Positions 1 through 8,782 of a stretch of DNA of 64,000 bases are shown piece after piece. The position numbers and the translations under genes were made by a program. The stretch is taken from the NCBI GenBank assembly GCA_947454155.1, contig CANGIT010000008.1:1-64000 (forward strand), written 5' to 3'. The stretch is from Chitinophagaceae bacterium. Its GTDB lineage: Bacteria > Bacteroidota > Bacteroidia > Chitinophagales > Chitinophagaceae. The notes beneath the pieces are model-generated. The model saw only the letters and a list, made by a program, of their open reading frames with translations, ran no database searches and was not told where the DNA came from. Each line of letters opens with the position of its first letter. Position 1 is the first letter of the stretch.

Positions 1-11
1 AAAGAAATCAG

Positions 12-140
12 CTGTCCGAAAACGGAATTTCCATAAAAATGTGTACTATTGTTCATATAGTTCAGTTGTGCAAAACCAAACTATATCTTTTGGGCCATAT
101 TTTAATTAATATGGCTCAATTTTTATTTTTTATCGGACAG
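12..140. repeat. 8-bp perfect inverted repeat flanking a ~113-bp AT-rich segment
   Basis: CTGTCCGA at 12-19 is matched by TCGGACAG at 133-140. Inside lies a second palindrome around 94-113 (GCCATATT...AATATGGC). A short TCCG-AAAA-CGGA dyad overlaps the left arm. The segment contains no convincing gene. It could be a regulatory dyad, the end of a mobile element cut off by the window edge, or a small non-autonomous element; the sequence alone does not decide. Confidence 0.4.
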
Positions 141-203
141 TAGTGATTTTTAATAGTTAATTAATCACAATTTTCTAATCACAAATCCAAAATCAAAAAT
201 TTT

Positions 204-280
204 CAAATCCCCAATCCCCAATCCCCAATCCCCAATCCTAAATCCTAAATCACACATCACACATCACACATCACACATCA
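204..280. repeat. Low-complexity short tandem repeats
   Basis: CCCCAAT-type heptamers (about four copies) run into CACACAT-type heptamers (about four copies), ending just before the stop codon of the M1 peptidase gene. It resembles the CA-rich heptamer tracts in many other spacers of this window and has no coding potential of its own. Confidence 0.7.
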
Positions 281-283
281 TGT

Positions 284-2344
284 CTAGTGTCTCACCACAA
301 TCTTTCTGGTCTCTTTCAGCATTCCGTTTTCGGTGATTTGCAAAACATACGTACCAGCCGGCCATTCTTCCACATTGATTTTTTCGACTGAATTTTTTGG
401 AGCGGACTGGTGTATTGTTTTTCCAGTCATGTCGCTGAAAACAAAACGAGTGGCTGTTTTCCAACTATCACTGATGATCAATAATTCATTGCTTACCGGA
501 TTGGGAAATACTTTGATTTCAGTTGGTTGAGTAACGGCATAGTCATATTGTCCTCTGGCTAAAGGAGTCGTAGATTTTGTGAGTGTACCCGTAGCCATCG
601 TCACATTGTCGGGATCGAAGCTAACTGCTGTAGGAGCAGAGCCCAGGCTAAAGGTAGCTATTCGTCCGGCGAATCCGTTGCTGATACCATTGCCTGCCAC
701 AAAGATGGAATCGCCACGGTCGTATAAAATCAGGTTGGTGGTGGTGGTACCTGTAACTCTCAAATACACCGGCATGGGGAAATGGGTGACAGAGGTACCG
801 GTGGTTCTGGTTTGATTCAATTTGACAGTAATGTTGTTACCGGAGGTGTACCAATTGACTGTATAGCTTGGCGTTCCAAAACCATAGATCCAGGCATTGA
901 AAAAAGGAGCAAGACTAGCTCCGAATTGAGCTTCCATGTGTCTTTGCAAATCTGCGGTTGATGCCGATTTGTAGGCCAGTGTGGAATCGTTGAGATAATT
1001 TTTACAGGCCTGGAAAAACTTGGTGTCGCCTAATAAAGTTCTTAGCATGCTCACCACCATGCCGCCTCTTTCATAAATGGCATTGTCGTTATTGGTAGTC
1101 CAGATGGTATTGGAAGTACTGGCGTCTGTGATGTAGATGGGTGTAGTGGAAGTGGCTCTGGCCGTACTTTTCATGCCGGAGCGAATCGTAGCCGCAGTGC
1201 CTATTCCTGTAACCAATTCGGCGGCCACAGCCTCATTGTAACGGGCGAATCCTTCATTGAGCCAGATGTCGTTCCAGGTAGCACAGGTTACTTTGTCGCC
1301 AAACCATTGATGTGCCAGCTCGTGGGCAATGACGCTGCTGCTGGACATGGCCGAGCTGCCCATGCCCGAAAAAGTCTGATGCTCCATGCCGCCACCAAAG
1401 CCAAACTCGTAATAACCATGTTTTTCGTTTTTGAAAGGGTAGTCGCCATATTTGTTGCTGAAGGCGGTAAGCTCGTCCCTGCTTTTATCCAGTGCCGTTA
1501 GTATGGTATTCAGCGTTGTGGAAGTTTTTCCGGCAAATAAATCATATTCAACCGGTACACTGGTGCCATTGATGGTTACGGGCGTGCGGTAATACTTCGC
1601 ATATTTGGCTACGGCAATGGAAACAAGATAAGAGGCAATGGGGTAACGATGTTTGAATTTCAACACCCGGTTGGTGCCGGAAACGGTGGAGTCAATGATT
1701 TTTCCATTGGCGGCCGCCCAAAATGTACTGGGCACACTGAGGTTGATATCGATGGAGTCAATCTTGTCGCGCATATCGTGTTTGCAGGGCCACCAGTCAC
1801 GATCTTCATAAGATTCCGACAAGGTGTATACATAGTTGTTGGTACCGCTGCCGGCTTTCTGATAGCCTAAAGTTTGTCCGCTGGCCGCCGGTGAAATGCC
1901 TTTATAAAAAATGGCCAGTGAGTCTTTGGTACCGATGTTGGCGATGGGCGCAGGAAAATTGAGTTGTAGAATTTGTGGGGTGTTCCATACAATTGCACTC
2001 GCCGCCAGTTTTACCTTATGATAGACTACAGAATCTATCGTGTAAACATTGTTGAAATCAAAAGTGATAGCACTTACGTTGGATGCAGTCGTCAGAAAAT
2101 AGGTAGTGACATTTCCCCTGAGATATTTTACAGGAGCAGTTGTTGATGGTGAGTCGGGGTGTACCCTCCAGGTACAGCGATGGTAGATCACGTTGATGTT
2201 GGTGCCTTGACCGAAGGATTCCAACGCAGGCATGTTTTTATGTTGCGGGTGATAATAAGCGGTATTGGATTGAGAGTAGCTTTTCAAATTACATCCAAAC
2301 AAAATAACGAGGATTAAAAGAAAAGGGTAAACTGATTTTTTCAT
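284..2344 (-). CDS. Secreted M1 family metallopeptidase with T9SS type A sorting domain
   Basis: Zinc aminopeptidase of the M1 (gluzincin) family, 686 residues. The zinc site HELAH is at residues 341-345, with the third ligand Glu in WLNEGF near 364. The exopeptidase motif is GGMEH at 318-322, in place of GAMEN. The start at 2344 was chosen because it gives a clean signal peptide (MKKSVYPFLL..., hydrophobic to about residue 18, probable cleavage after SYSQ); the open frame runs 66 codons further upstream without signal-like sequence. A Cys in LFGC makes a lipoprotein alternative possible. The last ~80 residues (from PTEIKVFPNP) form a typical Por secretion C-terminal domain, ending in TRKIVVRH, so the protein should be exported by type IX secretion to the cell surface or medium. 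The substrate is unknown. Confidence 0.88.
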   Translation of the reverse strand: MKKSVYPFLLILVILFGCNLKSYSQSNTAYYHPQHKNMPALESFGQGTNINVIYHRCTWRVHPDSPSTTAPVKYLRGNVTTYFLTTASNVSAITFDFNNVYTIDSVVYHKVKLAASAIVWNTPQILQLNFPAPIANIGTKDSLAIFYKGISPAASGQTLGYQKAGSGTNNYVYTLSESYEDRDWWPCKHDMRDKIDSIDINLSVPSTFWAAANGKIIDSTVSGTNRVLKFKHRYPIASYLVSIAVAKYAKYYRTPVTINGTSVPVEYDLFAGKTSTTLNTILTALDKSRDELTAFSNKYGDYPFKNEKHGYYEFGFGGGMEHQTFSGMGSSAMSSSSVIAHELAHQWFGDKVTCATWNDIWLNEGFARYNEAVAAELVTGIGTAATIRSGMKSTARATSTTPIYITDASTSNTIWTTNNDNAIYERGGMVVSMLRTLLGDTKFFQACKNYLNDSTLAYKSASTADLQRHMEAQFGASLAPFFNAWIYGFGTPSYTVNWYTSGNNITVKLNQTRTTGTSVTHFPMPVYLRVTGTTTTNLILYDRGDSIFVAGNGISNGFAGRIATFSLGSAPTAVSFDPDNVTMATGTLTKSTTPLARGQYDYAVTQPTEIKVFPNPVSNELLIISDSWKTATRFVFSDMTGKTIHQSAPKNSVEKINVEEWPAGTYVLQITENGMLKETRKIVVRH

Positions 2345-2582
2345 CTTTTTGATTTTGAGATCACAAAGATGCAACCTAAAAATTTTACTGCAATGGTTAA
2401 AATCACTCGGAGTGGATGTATTTTCCTCAGGAACTTGGGTGTAGAAGATGTTGTGGCTGACGAGTAATCTGTAAAATGCATTTTCAAGTTTAAATCCAGT
2501 ATAAGCATCCCCAATCACAAATCCCCGATCACAAATCCCCAACTAATTGAACAATCTCTATCTTTATTGATAAAATTGCAGC

Positions 2583-3188
2583 ATGACAAAAAACTATCTC
2601 GCCCTGGGCGATAGCTATACCATTGGAGAGCAGGTGCCTTTATTTGAAAGCTTTCCTTATCAGGTTATTCAATTGCTTCGTAAAAAATATCCCGAGGGAA
2701 ATTGGCAGCCGCCTGAAATTGTGGCTAAAACCGGATGGACTACCGACGAACTGCTTCAGCAAATTCATCAAACTCAATTATTGACATCATACGACATCGT
2801 TAGTTTGTTGATTGGGGTCAACAATCAATACCGAGGCAGATTGGTGGATAATTACAGGGAAGAATATGCTGTATTGCTGCAAAAAGCTATCGAATTTGCC
2901 GGTAGTGATGTGAAGAAAGTAGTGGTGCTTAGCATTCCCGATTGGGGAACCATGCCGTTCGCCGAGGGGCGCGACCGAATTCAGATTGCTGCAGCAATTG
3001 ACCAGTATAATTCAGCTTGTAGGGAGATTACTGAAGCGAATGGTGTATGTTTTATTGATATTACAATCTCGCAAAGAGCAGACGCGGCGGATTTAACGTT
3101 TGTAGCTGCTGACGGATTGCATCCTTCCGGTAAAGAGTATGAGAAGTGGGCAGATTCCCTGGTTCGCAAAGCGTTTTTAAATTTCTAA
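2583..3188 (+). CDS. SGNH/GDSL-family hydrolase
   Basis: A 201-residue esterase/lipase-type hydrolase of the SGNH fold. Block I is GDSYTIGE near residues 8-15 with the nucleophile Ser. The block III Asn lies in LLIGVNNQ, and block V is DGLHPS near the C-terminus with the catalytic Asp and His. No signal peptide is visible, so it is probably cytoplasmic. It stands alone and diverges from the M1 peptidase gene upstream. The natural ester substrate cannot be inferred. Confidence 0.85.
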   Translation: MTKNYLALGDSYTIGEQVPLFESFPYQVIQLLRKKYPEGNWQPPEIVAKTGWTTDELLQQIHQTQLLTSYDIVSLLIGVNNQYRGRLVDNYREEYAVLLQKAIEFAGSDVKKVVVLSIPDWGTMPFAEGRDRIQIAAAIDQYNSACREITEANGVCFIDITISQRADAADLTFVAADGLHPSGKEYEKWADSLVRKAFLNF

Positions 3189-3319
3189 TTTGTTGTTTGT
3201 GGTTTTGAAAATTTATCTATTTCTGAATCGTTGTATAATGAATGTACTTGTCACTTCAATTACACATTACTGGTGAATCATCATCAATCAAATCCGTAAA
3301 TAAATGAAACCACGAAAAA

Positions 3320-3868
3320 TTATTGCTGTTCGTTCTTTCTGAAAATCTTGGTAATCACTTGCAACTGTTCGTCGTTAAGGTGTGAGGTGCCTTTTAGCAT
3401 TTTGCAGAATGTAGCCACCTCTTCGGCCGAAGCGGGGCAACCCATATTCTGACCGATTTCTCTCATTTTCTCGCCTTTGTTTCTGATGTAGCTGTCGGCA
3501 ATTAGCTCTCCCTGGTCATCCACCACAACAAAATAAGGAAGTCCTGCTTTTTCGCCATTGTATTTCATCAGATAATCCTGGGCGCCTTTGTTTTCGAGGT
3601 TTTGGTTTTTCGCATTTTCATTCACATCCAGATGCACAATGATGTAGTTGTCTTCAAACAATTTTTTACAAGAAGGATTGTTGATGGAGGCATCCATTTT
3701 TTTGCACCATGAACACCAGCTTGCATGAAAAATGATCAGCACTTTCTTTTGTTGTGCAGCAGCTGTCTTATAGGCGGCAGAAAGAAGTTTGTCGGCTGAT
3801 GGTGTCTGAGCAAAAGAGATATTGATCAAGGCGATGGCCAAAGTGAGGAGCAGTATTGATTTCTTCAT
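3320..3868 (-). CDS. Exported thioredoxin-like protein
   Basis: 182 residues with an N-terminal signal peptide (MKKSILLLTLAIALINISFAQ region). The thioredoxin fold carries a redox-active pair in WCSWCKK (Cys52 and Cys55). It resembles the thioredoxin_7/DUF255-like proteins of Bacteroidota, which act in the periplasm as disulfide reductases or isomerases. A cis-Pro is plausible in AGLPYFVVVD. The ~65-residue tail (MGCPASAEEVATF...) contains one extra Cys. No partner gene is adjacent. Confidence 0.8.
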   Translation of the reverse strand: MKKSILLLTLAIALINISFAQTPSADKLLSAAYKTAAAQQKKVLIIFHASWCSWCKKMDASINNPSCKKLFEDNYIIVHLDVNENAKNQNLENKGAQDYLMKYNGEKAGLPYFVVVDDQGELIADSYIRNKGEKMREIGQNMGCPASAEEVATFCKMLKGTSHLNDEQLQVITKIFRKNEQQ

Positions 3869-4052
3869 GAGATGATTTTTTGAGAGGGTTAAATTAGGGA
3901 ATTTTTACGAAAAAGTGGGAAAAGTATGCAAGATGGGTAAGTGATGTAGGTTTGGTTGGATTTGTAGGTTGACCACATTAAGTTATCACCAACAAATGAA
4001 TAATAATAAACTCCAATCTCTAATTACAAATTCCCAATCACAAATAAAAAAA

Positions 4053-4862
4053 TCAAACACCCAAACATCCCTTCATCTCTTCTTGATAAGACCTGGCTAC
4101 TTCCGCGGCCTTATCAGTAAAGTCGGGGCCGTTTCCGGCATAAATGATCGCGCGTGAAGCGTTGATCAAGAGGCCACAATCTTTGTTCATGCCATATTGG
4201 GCTACCTCTTCCAAGCTGCCACCCTGTGCACCTACTCCCGGAACGAGCAGGAAATGATCGGGTATGATTTTACGGATATTTTCCAGTTCGGAGGCCTGCG
4301 TGGCACCCACCACAAACATCAGTTGTTCGCTGCTGCCCCACGAACTGATGGTTTCCAATACTTGTTCGTACAAATGACGGCCATTGCTAAGCTTCAGCAT
4401 TTCAAAATCAAAAGCACCTTTGTTGCTGGTGAGTCCCAATACGATGGTCCATTTGTTCTTGTAAGATAAAAACGGAGCGATGCTGTCTTCGCCCATATAA
4501 GGGGCTACGGTGACCGCATCAAATTTCATTCTTTCAAAAAACGCTTTGGCATAATAGTTTGAAGTGTTGCCGATATCGGCTCTTTTGGCATCGGCGATTT
4601 TTAGATGGGTATCCGGAATGTAGTCGCAGGTTTCTTCCAATGCATCCCAGCCGCGTGCACCCAATGCCTCATAAAATGCGGTGTTGATTTTATAGGAAAC
4701 ACAATGGTCTTTGGTGGCATCAATGATTTGTTTGTTGAACTCCACGATGCCATTAGGACGGCTCTGCAAATGAGCGGGTATTTTTTCGAGGTCGGTATCG
4801 AGGCCTACACAGAGAAAGCTTTGTTTTAATCGTATCTGTTCAACTAATTCAGTTCGGTTCAT
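4053..4862 (-). CDS. pyrF: Orotidine 5'-phosphate decarboxylase
   Basis: Converts OMP to UMP in the last step of de novo pyrimidine synthesis. The protein is 269 residues, the length of the longer (type 2) bacterial enzymes. The catalytic signature DAKRADIGNT lies at residues 91-100, with Lys93 as the proton donor; a phosphate-binding segment LLVPGVGAQGG is near residue 205. It starts one nucleotide after the kmo stop codon, so it is almost certainly translated from the kmo mRNA. That ties a pyrimidine gene to the tryptophan degradation cluster; whether the link is functional or accidental is unknown. Confidence 0.92.
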   Translation of the reverse strand: MNRTELVEQIRLKQSFLCVGLDTDLEKIPAHLQSRPNGIVEFNKQIIDATKDHCVSYKINTAFYEALGARGWDALEETCDYIPDTHLKIADAKRADIGNTSNYYAKAFFERMKFDAVTVAPYMGEDSIAPFLSYKNKWTIVLGLTSNKGAFDFEMLKLSNGRHLYEQVLETISSWGSSEQLMFVVGATQASELENIRKIIPDHFLLVPGVGAQGGSLEEVAQYGMNKDCGLLINASRAIIYAGNGPDFTDKAAEVARSYQEEMKGCLGV

Positions 4863-4863
4863 T

Positions 4864-6216
4864 TTATGGCAATTGTTTTATTTTTTCAAGCATGAGATTT
4901 TCTATCATTTCACTGTTCCAAAGTTCTGTGATATCCGGGGTTTGCATCACCTCATCCATGATGGCTTGCTGGGCATTGCCGCGTTGCAGTGCTTCGCTGT
5001 ATCTTACTTTCGGGCTAAAGGTAACCAGACTATAAGCGGGCGTCCATTTATCGGGATGCTTGGAACTGAAATGGGCTTCAATTTTTTTCTGTAACAAGAA
5101 AACAGAATCGGCTACTTTATCGCGCATCTCCACAAAATTGTTCAAAGCCAGGGTGGCAATGGCATCGCCATCAGGTTTGCGCAACGCTTGGTACTCTTCA
5201 AAAATATTTTTCCATTGGTGATCATGTTTGGTGATGAGGCTGTTCAAAACGGAACAGTCTTCAAACCCGCAATTCATGCCTTGTCCGAAGAAAGGAACAA
5301 TGGCATGCGCCGCATCTCCGATCAATCCAAAGAAATCTCCACGTATCCAGGGGAAGCATCTAACGGTTACAAGAGAGGAAGTGGGATTTTCGGACCATTC
5401 TTTTTCAAAATCTTTCATCAACAAAGAAGCGTCAGAAAATTTTTCATTGAATAACATTCTTGCTTTTTCGGTGGTATCCAGCGAGGTAAATGAGGTTTCA
5501 CCTTCAAAGGGGAAAAACAAAGTACAGGTGAACGTGCCGTCGATATTGGGAAGCGCAATCAGCATGTAATTGCCTCTGGGCCAGATGTGCAGCGCGTTTT
5601 TCTCCATTTGAAAACTGCCATCTGCGGCAGGGGGTATGCTGAGTTCCTTGTATCCGAAGTCGATGTAGTATTGCTGATATTGAAATCTGTCGTGTTGAAG
5701 ATGATGAGAGAGACGGGCGGCGGAGAAGGCACCATCACTGCCAAAAATCAGGTCTTGTTGGGTCGTATGTTTTTCTTCTTTTGTCGTGTTGAAGAAACTG
5801 ATGTTTTTAGTTTTCCAGTCGATGTTGTCGCAACGCTCATTGAAAAACAAATTTGCGCCTTCAGTTTCCGCCAGCGTCATCAAAGTCTTATTGAGTTCGC
5901 CACGGGATACGGAATTGATATATTGACCATCCTTGCCATAAGCCTGATAGGCGGTGGTGCCATCCACGTTATGGATGTAACGGCCATGCATGGGGATACA
6001 AATCTTTTTGATTTCCTCCATTAATCCTACTTCTTCAAGTGCTTTTATGCCTCTGTCGCTTAAGGCCAGGTTGATAGATCTGCCCGCACTCATTTTCTCT
6101 TTTCGTATGTCTGCCCTGCGTTCGTAAACATTCACTTCGTAGCCTTGTTTCCGGAGATATACTGCCAATAGGGATCCTACGAGTCCAGCGCCGATGATGG
6201 TGGTTTGTTTAGACAT
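4864..6216 (-). CDS. kmo: Kynurenine 3-monooxygenase
   Basis: FAD- and NADPH-dependent hydroxylation of L-kynurenine to 3-hydroxykynurenine. From the chosen start (MSKQTTIIGAG) the protein is 450 residues. The Rossmann FAD motif GAGLVG is at residues 9-14, and the second FAD motif GDAAHAIVPFFGQGMNCGFEDC lies about residue 310. The open frame extends 59 codons upstream, but those codons fall in an inverted-repeat spacer and precede the FAD motif where the family normally begins. It lies between kynU and pyrF on the same strand, 1 nt from pyrF. C-terminal hydrophobic segments seen in eukaryotic membrane forms are not evident. Confidence 0.93.
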   Translation of the reverse strand: MSKQTTIIGAGLVGSLLAVYLRKQGYEVNVYERRADIRKEKMSAGRSINLALSDRGIKALEEVGLMEEIKKICIPMHGRYIHNVDGTTAYQAYGKDGQYINSVSRGELNKTLMTLAETEGANLFFNERCDNIDWKTKNISFFNTTKEEKHTTQQDLIFGSDGAFSAARLSHHLQHDRFQYQQYYIDFGYKELSIPPAADGSFQMEKNALHIWPRGNYMLIALPNIDGTFTCTLFFPFEGETSFTSLDTTEKARMLFNEKFSDASLLMKDFEKEWSENPTSSLVTVRCFPWIRGDFFGLIGDAAHAIVPFFGQGMNCGFEDCSVLNSLITKHDHQWKNIFEEYQALRKPDGDAIATLALNNFVEMRDKVADSVFLLQKKIEAHFSSKHPDKWTPAYSLVTFSPKVRYSEALQRGNAQQAIMDEVMQTPDITELWNSEMIENLMLEKIKQLP

Positions 6217-6245
6217 GGAATTATTAATTTCAATAGTTTTAGTGT

Positions 6246-6331
6246 TAGGTAAGTTTAGTAGGTTTTGTGGGTTTGGATTGTTTCGTATCATTTTTATTAT
6301 CAACTTACCAAACCCACCCAACCTATTAAAC
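6246..6331. repeat. Imperfect inverted repeat in the kynU-kmo spacer
   Basis: The left arm at 6253-6276 (GTTTAGTAGGTT...GGGTTTGG) pairs with the right arm at 6308-6331 at 21 of 24 positions, around a ~31-nt loop. It lies between the kynU stop and the kmo start. It could fold as a long RNA hairpin in the polycistronic message, affecting stability or kynU/kmo ratio, or be a dispersed repeat. Similar arms occur in the spacers at 7.64-7.79 kb and 10.36-10.50 kb. Confidence 0.7.
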
Positions 6332-6340
6332 ATGATTTGT

Positions 6341-7621
6341 TCACCCCAACAGATAATGCTGCAATATCTTTCCGAAATTGAACACATCTTCAAAGGTATT
6401 GTACAAAGGCACAGGTGCCACGCGAATCACATTCGGTTCTCTCCAATCGGCGATGACACCATTTTGAATGAGACTTTCAAATACCTTCTTGCCATCTTTC
6501 AGCATCAGCATTGACACCTGACAACCTCTTTCATTTTCATTTTCGGGCGTCAGCACTTCAATAAATTTCTGTGATGTGGTGTGATTGATTTCATGGAGAA
6601 TATGCAAAAGATATCCGCTCAGTAATTTGCCTTTGGCCACAAGATTGTGCATGCCGGCCTCTTGAAATATTTCCAACGAGGCTTTGTGGGCAGCCATGCT
6701 CAGTACGGGCGCGTTGCTCAGCTGCCAGCCCTCTGCAGTAGGTATCGGTAAGAAATCCTTTTCCATTTTGAATCGGTTTTCCTTGTCGTGCCCCCACCAG
6801 CCGGCCAATCTCATCATCGAAGAATCGGTAATGTGACGTTGATGTATAAACGCACCCGAAACACCTCCGGGTCCACTGTTGAGATATTTGTAAGAACACC
6901 AGCAAGCGAAATCCACTTGCCAGTCGTGCAATTCCAATTGCACATTGCCAGCAGCATGTGCCAGGTCGAAGCCACAATAGGCGCCTACTTCATGTGCCAC
7001 TTTGCAAATCTGTTGCATGTCGAACACTTGTCCGCTGTAATAGTTAACACCGCCAATCATCACCAAGGCTACTTCATCCCCATGTTTACGGATGGTATCC
7101 AAAATGGCTTCATTGTCGATATAGGAAGTGCCTTCCAATGGTTCCACTTCGATGATCGCCGTATCGGGGTCAAACCCATGCAATCTTACCTGTGATTGCA
7201 AAGCATACTGGTCGGATGGAAACGCTTTGGCCTCGCAGATGATTTTATAACGTTGTGGCGTAGGGCGGTAAAAACTGATCATCAGCAAATGCAGATTCAC
7301 GGTCAATTGATTCATTACCACCAGTTCTTCGGGCATGGCGCCTACCAGCGGGCTCAGCATGTCAGGAAAAATCTCATGATAACTCAGCCAGGGGTTGCGG
7401 GCATGAAAATGTCCTTCCACACCATAATTGGCCCAGTCTTCGAGTTCATCCAGCACATGATCTTGGGTGGATTTGGGTTGTAATCCGAGCGAATTGCCGG
7501 TGAGATAAATACTGTCTTTCCCATTGATTTGAGGGATATAGAAGCGGTCTCTGAAATGATGCAGTTGATCCTGCTGGTCCTGTTGTTGGGCAAATTCGAG
7601 CGTATTGGAGAAGGTGGTCAT
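6341..7621 (-). CDS. kynU: Kynureninase
   Basis: PLP-dependent cleavage of 3-hydroxykynurenine (or kynurenine) to 3-hydroxyanthranilate (or anthranilate) and alanine. The protein is 426 residues, the family length. The PLP lysine lies in CSYKYLNSGPGG (Lys245). The cofactor-binding Asp and His lie in FDLAHAAGN near 219-226, and the substrate-pocket segment TGNSLGLQPK is at 41-50. It is the gene before kmo on the same strand. The start ATG at 7621 gives the usual N-terminus. Confidence 0.94.
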   Translation of the reverse strand: MTTFSNTLEFAQQQDQQDQLHHFRDRFYIPQINGKDSIYLTGNSLGLQPKSTQDHVLDELEDWANYGVEGHFHARNPWLSYHEIFPDMLSPLVGAMPEELVVMNQLTVNLHLLMISFYRPTPQRYKIICEAKAFPSDQYALQSQVRLHGFDPDTAIIEVEPLEGTSYIDNEAILDTIRKHGDEVALVMIGGVNYYSGQVFDMQQICKVAHEVGAYCGFDLAHAAGNVQLELHDWQVDFACWCSYKYLNSGPGGVSGAFIHQRHITDSSMMRLAGWWGHDKENRFKMEKDFLPIPTAEGWQLSNAPVLSMAAHKASLEIFQEAGMHNLVAKGKLLSGYLLHILHEINHTTSQKFIEVLTPENENERGCQVSMLMLKDGKKVFESLIQNGVIADWREPNVIRVAPVPLYNTFEDVFNFGKILQHYLLG

Positions 7622-7638
7622 GTTGGCAAGTTAATTAT

Positions 7639-7794
7639 GTTTAGTATGTTAAGTGAGTTTGGTAGGTTTTGCAAGCTTACATGAGTTTGTATAATGTATT
7701 GCTTTGGGCGGTTTAGAAATTTAAGTATGTTGTTGGCTTTCGATTTAGAACATACTCAACAATTAAGCAACTAAACATACCCAACTTACTAAAC
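7639..7794. repeat. Inverted-repeat spacer between the RidA fusion gene and kynU
   Basis: The left part (TGTTTAGTATGTTAAGTGAG at about 7638) and the right part (ACTAAACA at about 7787) pair at roughly 19 of 25 positions. A second weaker pair involves AACATACTCAACAATTAAGC. The words overlap those of the kynU-kmo spacer repeat. No coding capacity is seen. Confidence 0.5.
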
Positions 7795-7812
7795 AGACCA
7801 AAGGTTAAATAT

Positions 7813-8682
7813 CTACTCTATCATCGCTATCACTTTCAACTCAATCGCAATCGGTGTCGGCAAACTTTTTACTTCCACTGTGGTTCGGCAAGCTTCCACG
7901 CTGGCAAAATATTCACCATAGATTTTGTTATAGACGGGAAAATCGGCTTTCATATTGGTGAGAAACACTGTGACGTCTATCATTTGGTCCCAGCTGCTGC
8001 CACTGGCTTCCAACACGGCTTTCACATTGGCGAATACCGAATGGCATTCCGCTTCGATGTCATACTTCACAATATTTCCTTTCTCGTCGAGTTCAAGTCC
8101 TGGTATGCTGTTGTCTTTGGCGCTTCGGCTACCTATGCCTGATAGAAACAAGAGGTTTCCCACTTTACGGGCATGAGGATAGGCGCCGAGGGGGGCGGCG
8201 GCGGTAGATGTGTTTATGATTTGTCGTTTGTGGTTTGTTGTTTGTTGTTTGGCAGCTTCGCTTGTTTGTTGTTTGTTGTTTGTTGTCTCTCTGTTCATAA
8301 ACTTTAACCCTTTATAGTTAGAATAATTCAAGTAGTTGATAAATGCGGCAGTTTTATTATTTAATTTTTCTGTCTCTGCTATCAGACTACAAAATTTAGT
8401 TTCATTAAAATATTTTTTATCAAAACCTTGTGTCAATTGTGATTTTAACTCATTGACTGATCCTCTTGAAACACTTAAAAACTGAATAAATTCTAATCTG
8501 CCTGATCTTCCAAATCCTTCAGCTATGTTTTTCATCACTGATTCAGAAGATCTCATCATCTGATCTTTCAAACCAAAATCTCTTTTCAATTCAGATGTTT
8601 TTGTTAACTCGATTATTTCTTTGTTTATTTCTCTAGCTATTTGCCAAATTTCCAGGTCTTCAAATCTTCTGATAGTTGCCAT
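7813..8682 (-). CDS. Four-helix-bundle (S23/IVP) protein fused to RidA-family 2-aminomuconate deaminase
   Basis: A single 289-codon frame without internal stop. Residues 1-128 match the four-helix-bundle family known from 23S rRNA intervening sequences (FEDLEIWQIAR, MRSSESVMKNIAEGFGR, FLSVSRGSVNEL). Residues ~130-155 are a Q/N/T-rich linker encoded by CAAACAAC-type repeat DNA. Residues ~157-289 are a RidA/YjgF enamine deaminase (APLGAYPHARKV, LFLSGIG, catalytic Arg266 in CRTTVEVKSLP). In the kynurenine meta-cleavage route this position is filled by 2-aminomuconate deaminase, and the neighbours (dehydrogenase upstream, kynU downstream) fit. The N-terminal part is markedly AT-rich compared with the RidA part. 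Met129 (8298) could be an independent RidA start. Confidence 0.8.
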   Translation of the reverse strand: MATIRRFEDLEIWQIAREINKEIIELTKTSELKRDFGLKDQMMRSSESVMKNIAEGFGRSGRLEFIQFLSVSRGSVNELKSQLTQGFDKKYFNETKFCSLIAETEKLNNKTAAFINYLNYSNYKGLKFMNRETTNNKQQTSEAAKQQTTNHKRQIINTSTAAAPLGAYPHARKVGNLLFLSGIGSRSAKDNSIPGLELDEKGNIVKYDIEAECHSVFANVKAVLEASGSSWDQMIDVTVFLTNMKADFPVYNKIYGEYFASVEACRTTVEVKSLPTPIAIELKVIAMIE

Positions 8683-8782
8683 CTTTTTTACTTGTATGGT
8701 TGAAAGGGTAGATTGAAATTATTTTGAAATAATATAATGGCAATGAAAAAGAACTGAAGAAAATTCAGAATTCATATAATAA

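Noticed and set aside
2345-2542. N-terminal extension of the first M1 peptidase
   Set aside because: The extra 66 codons would bury the signal peptide; the ATG at 2344 gives a proper one.
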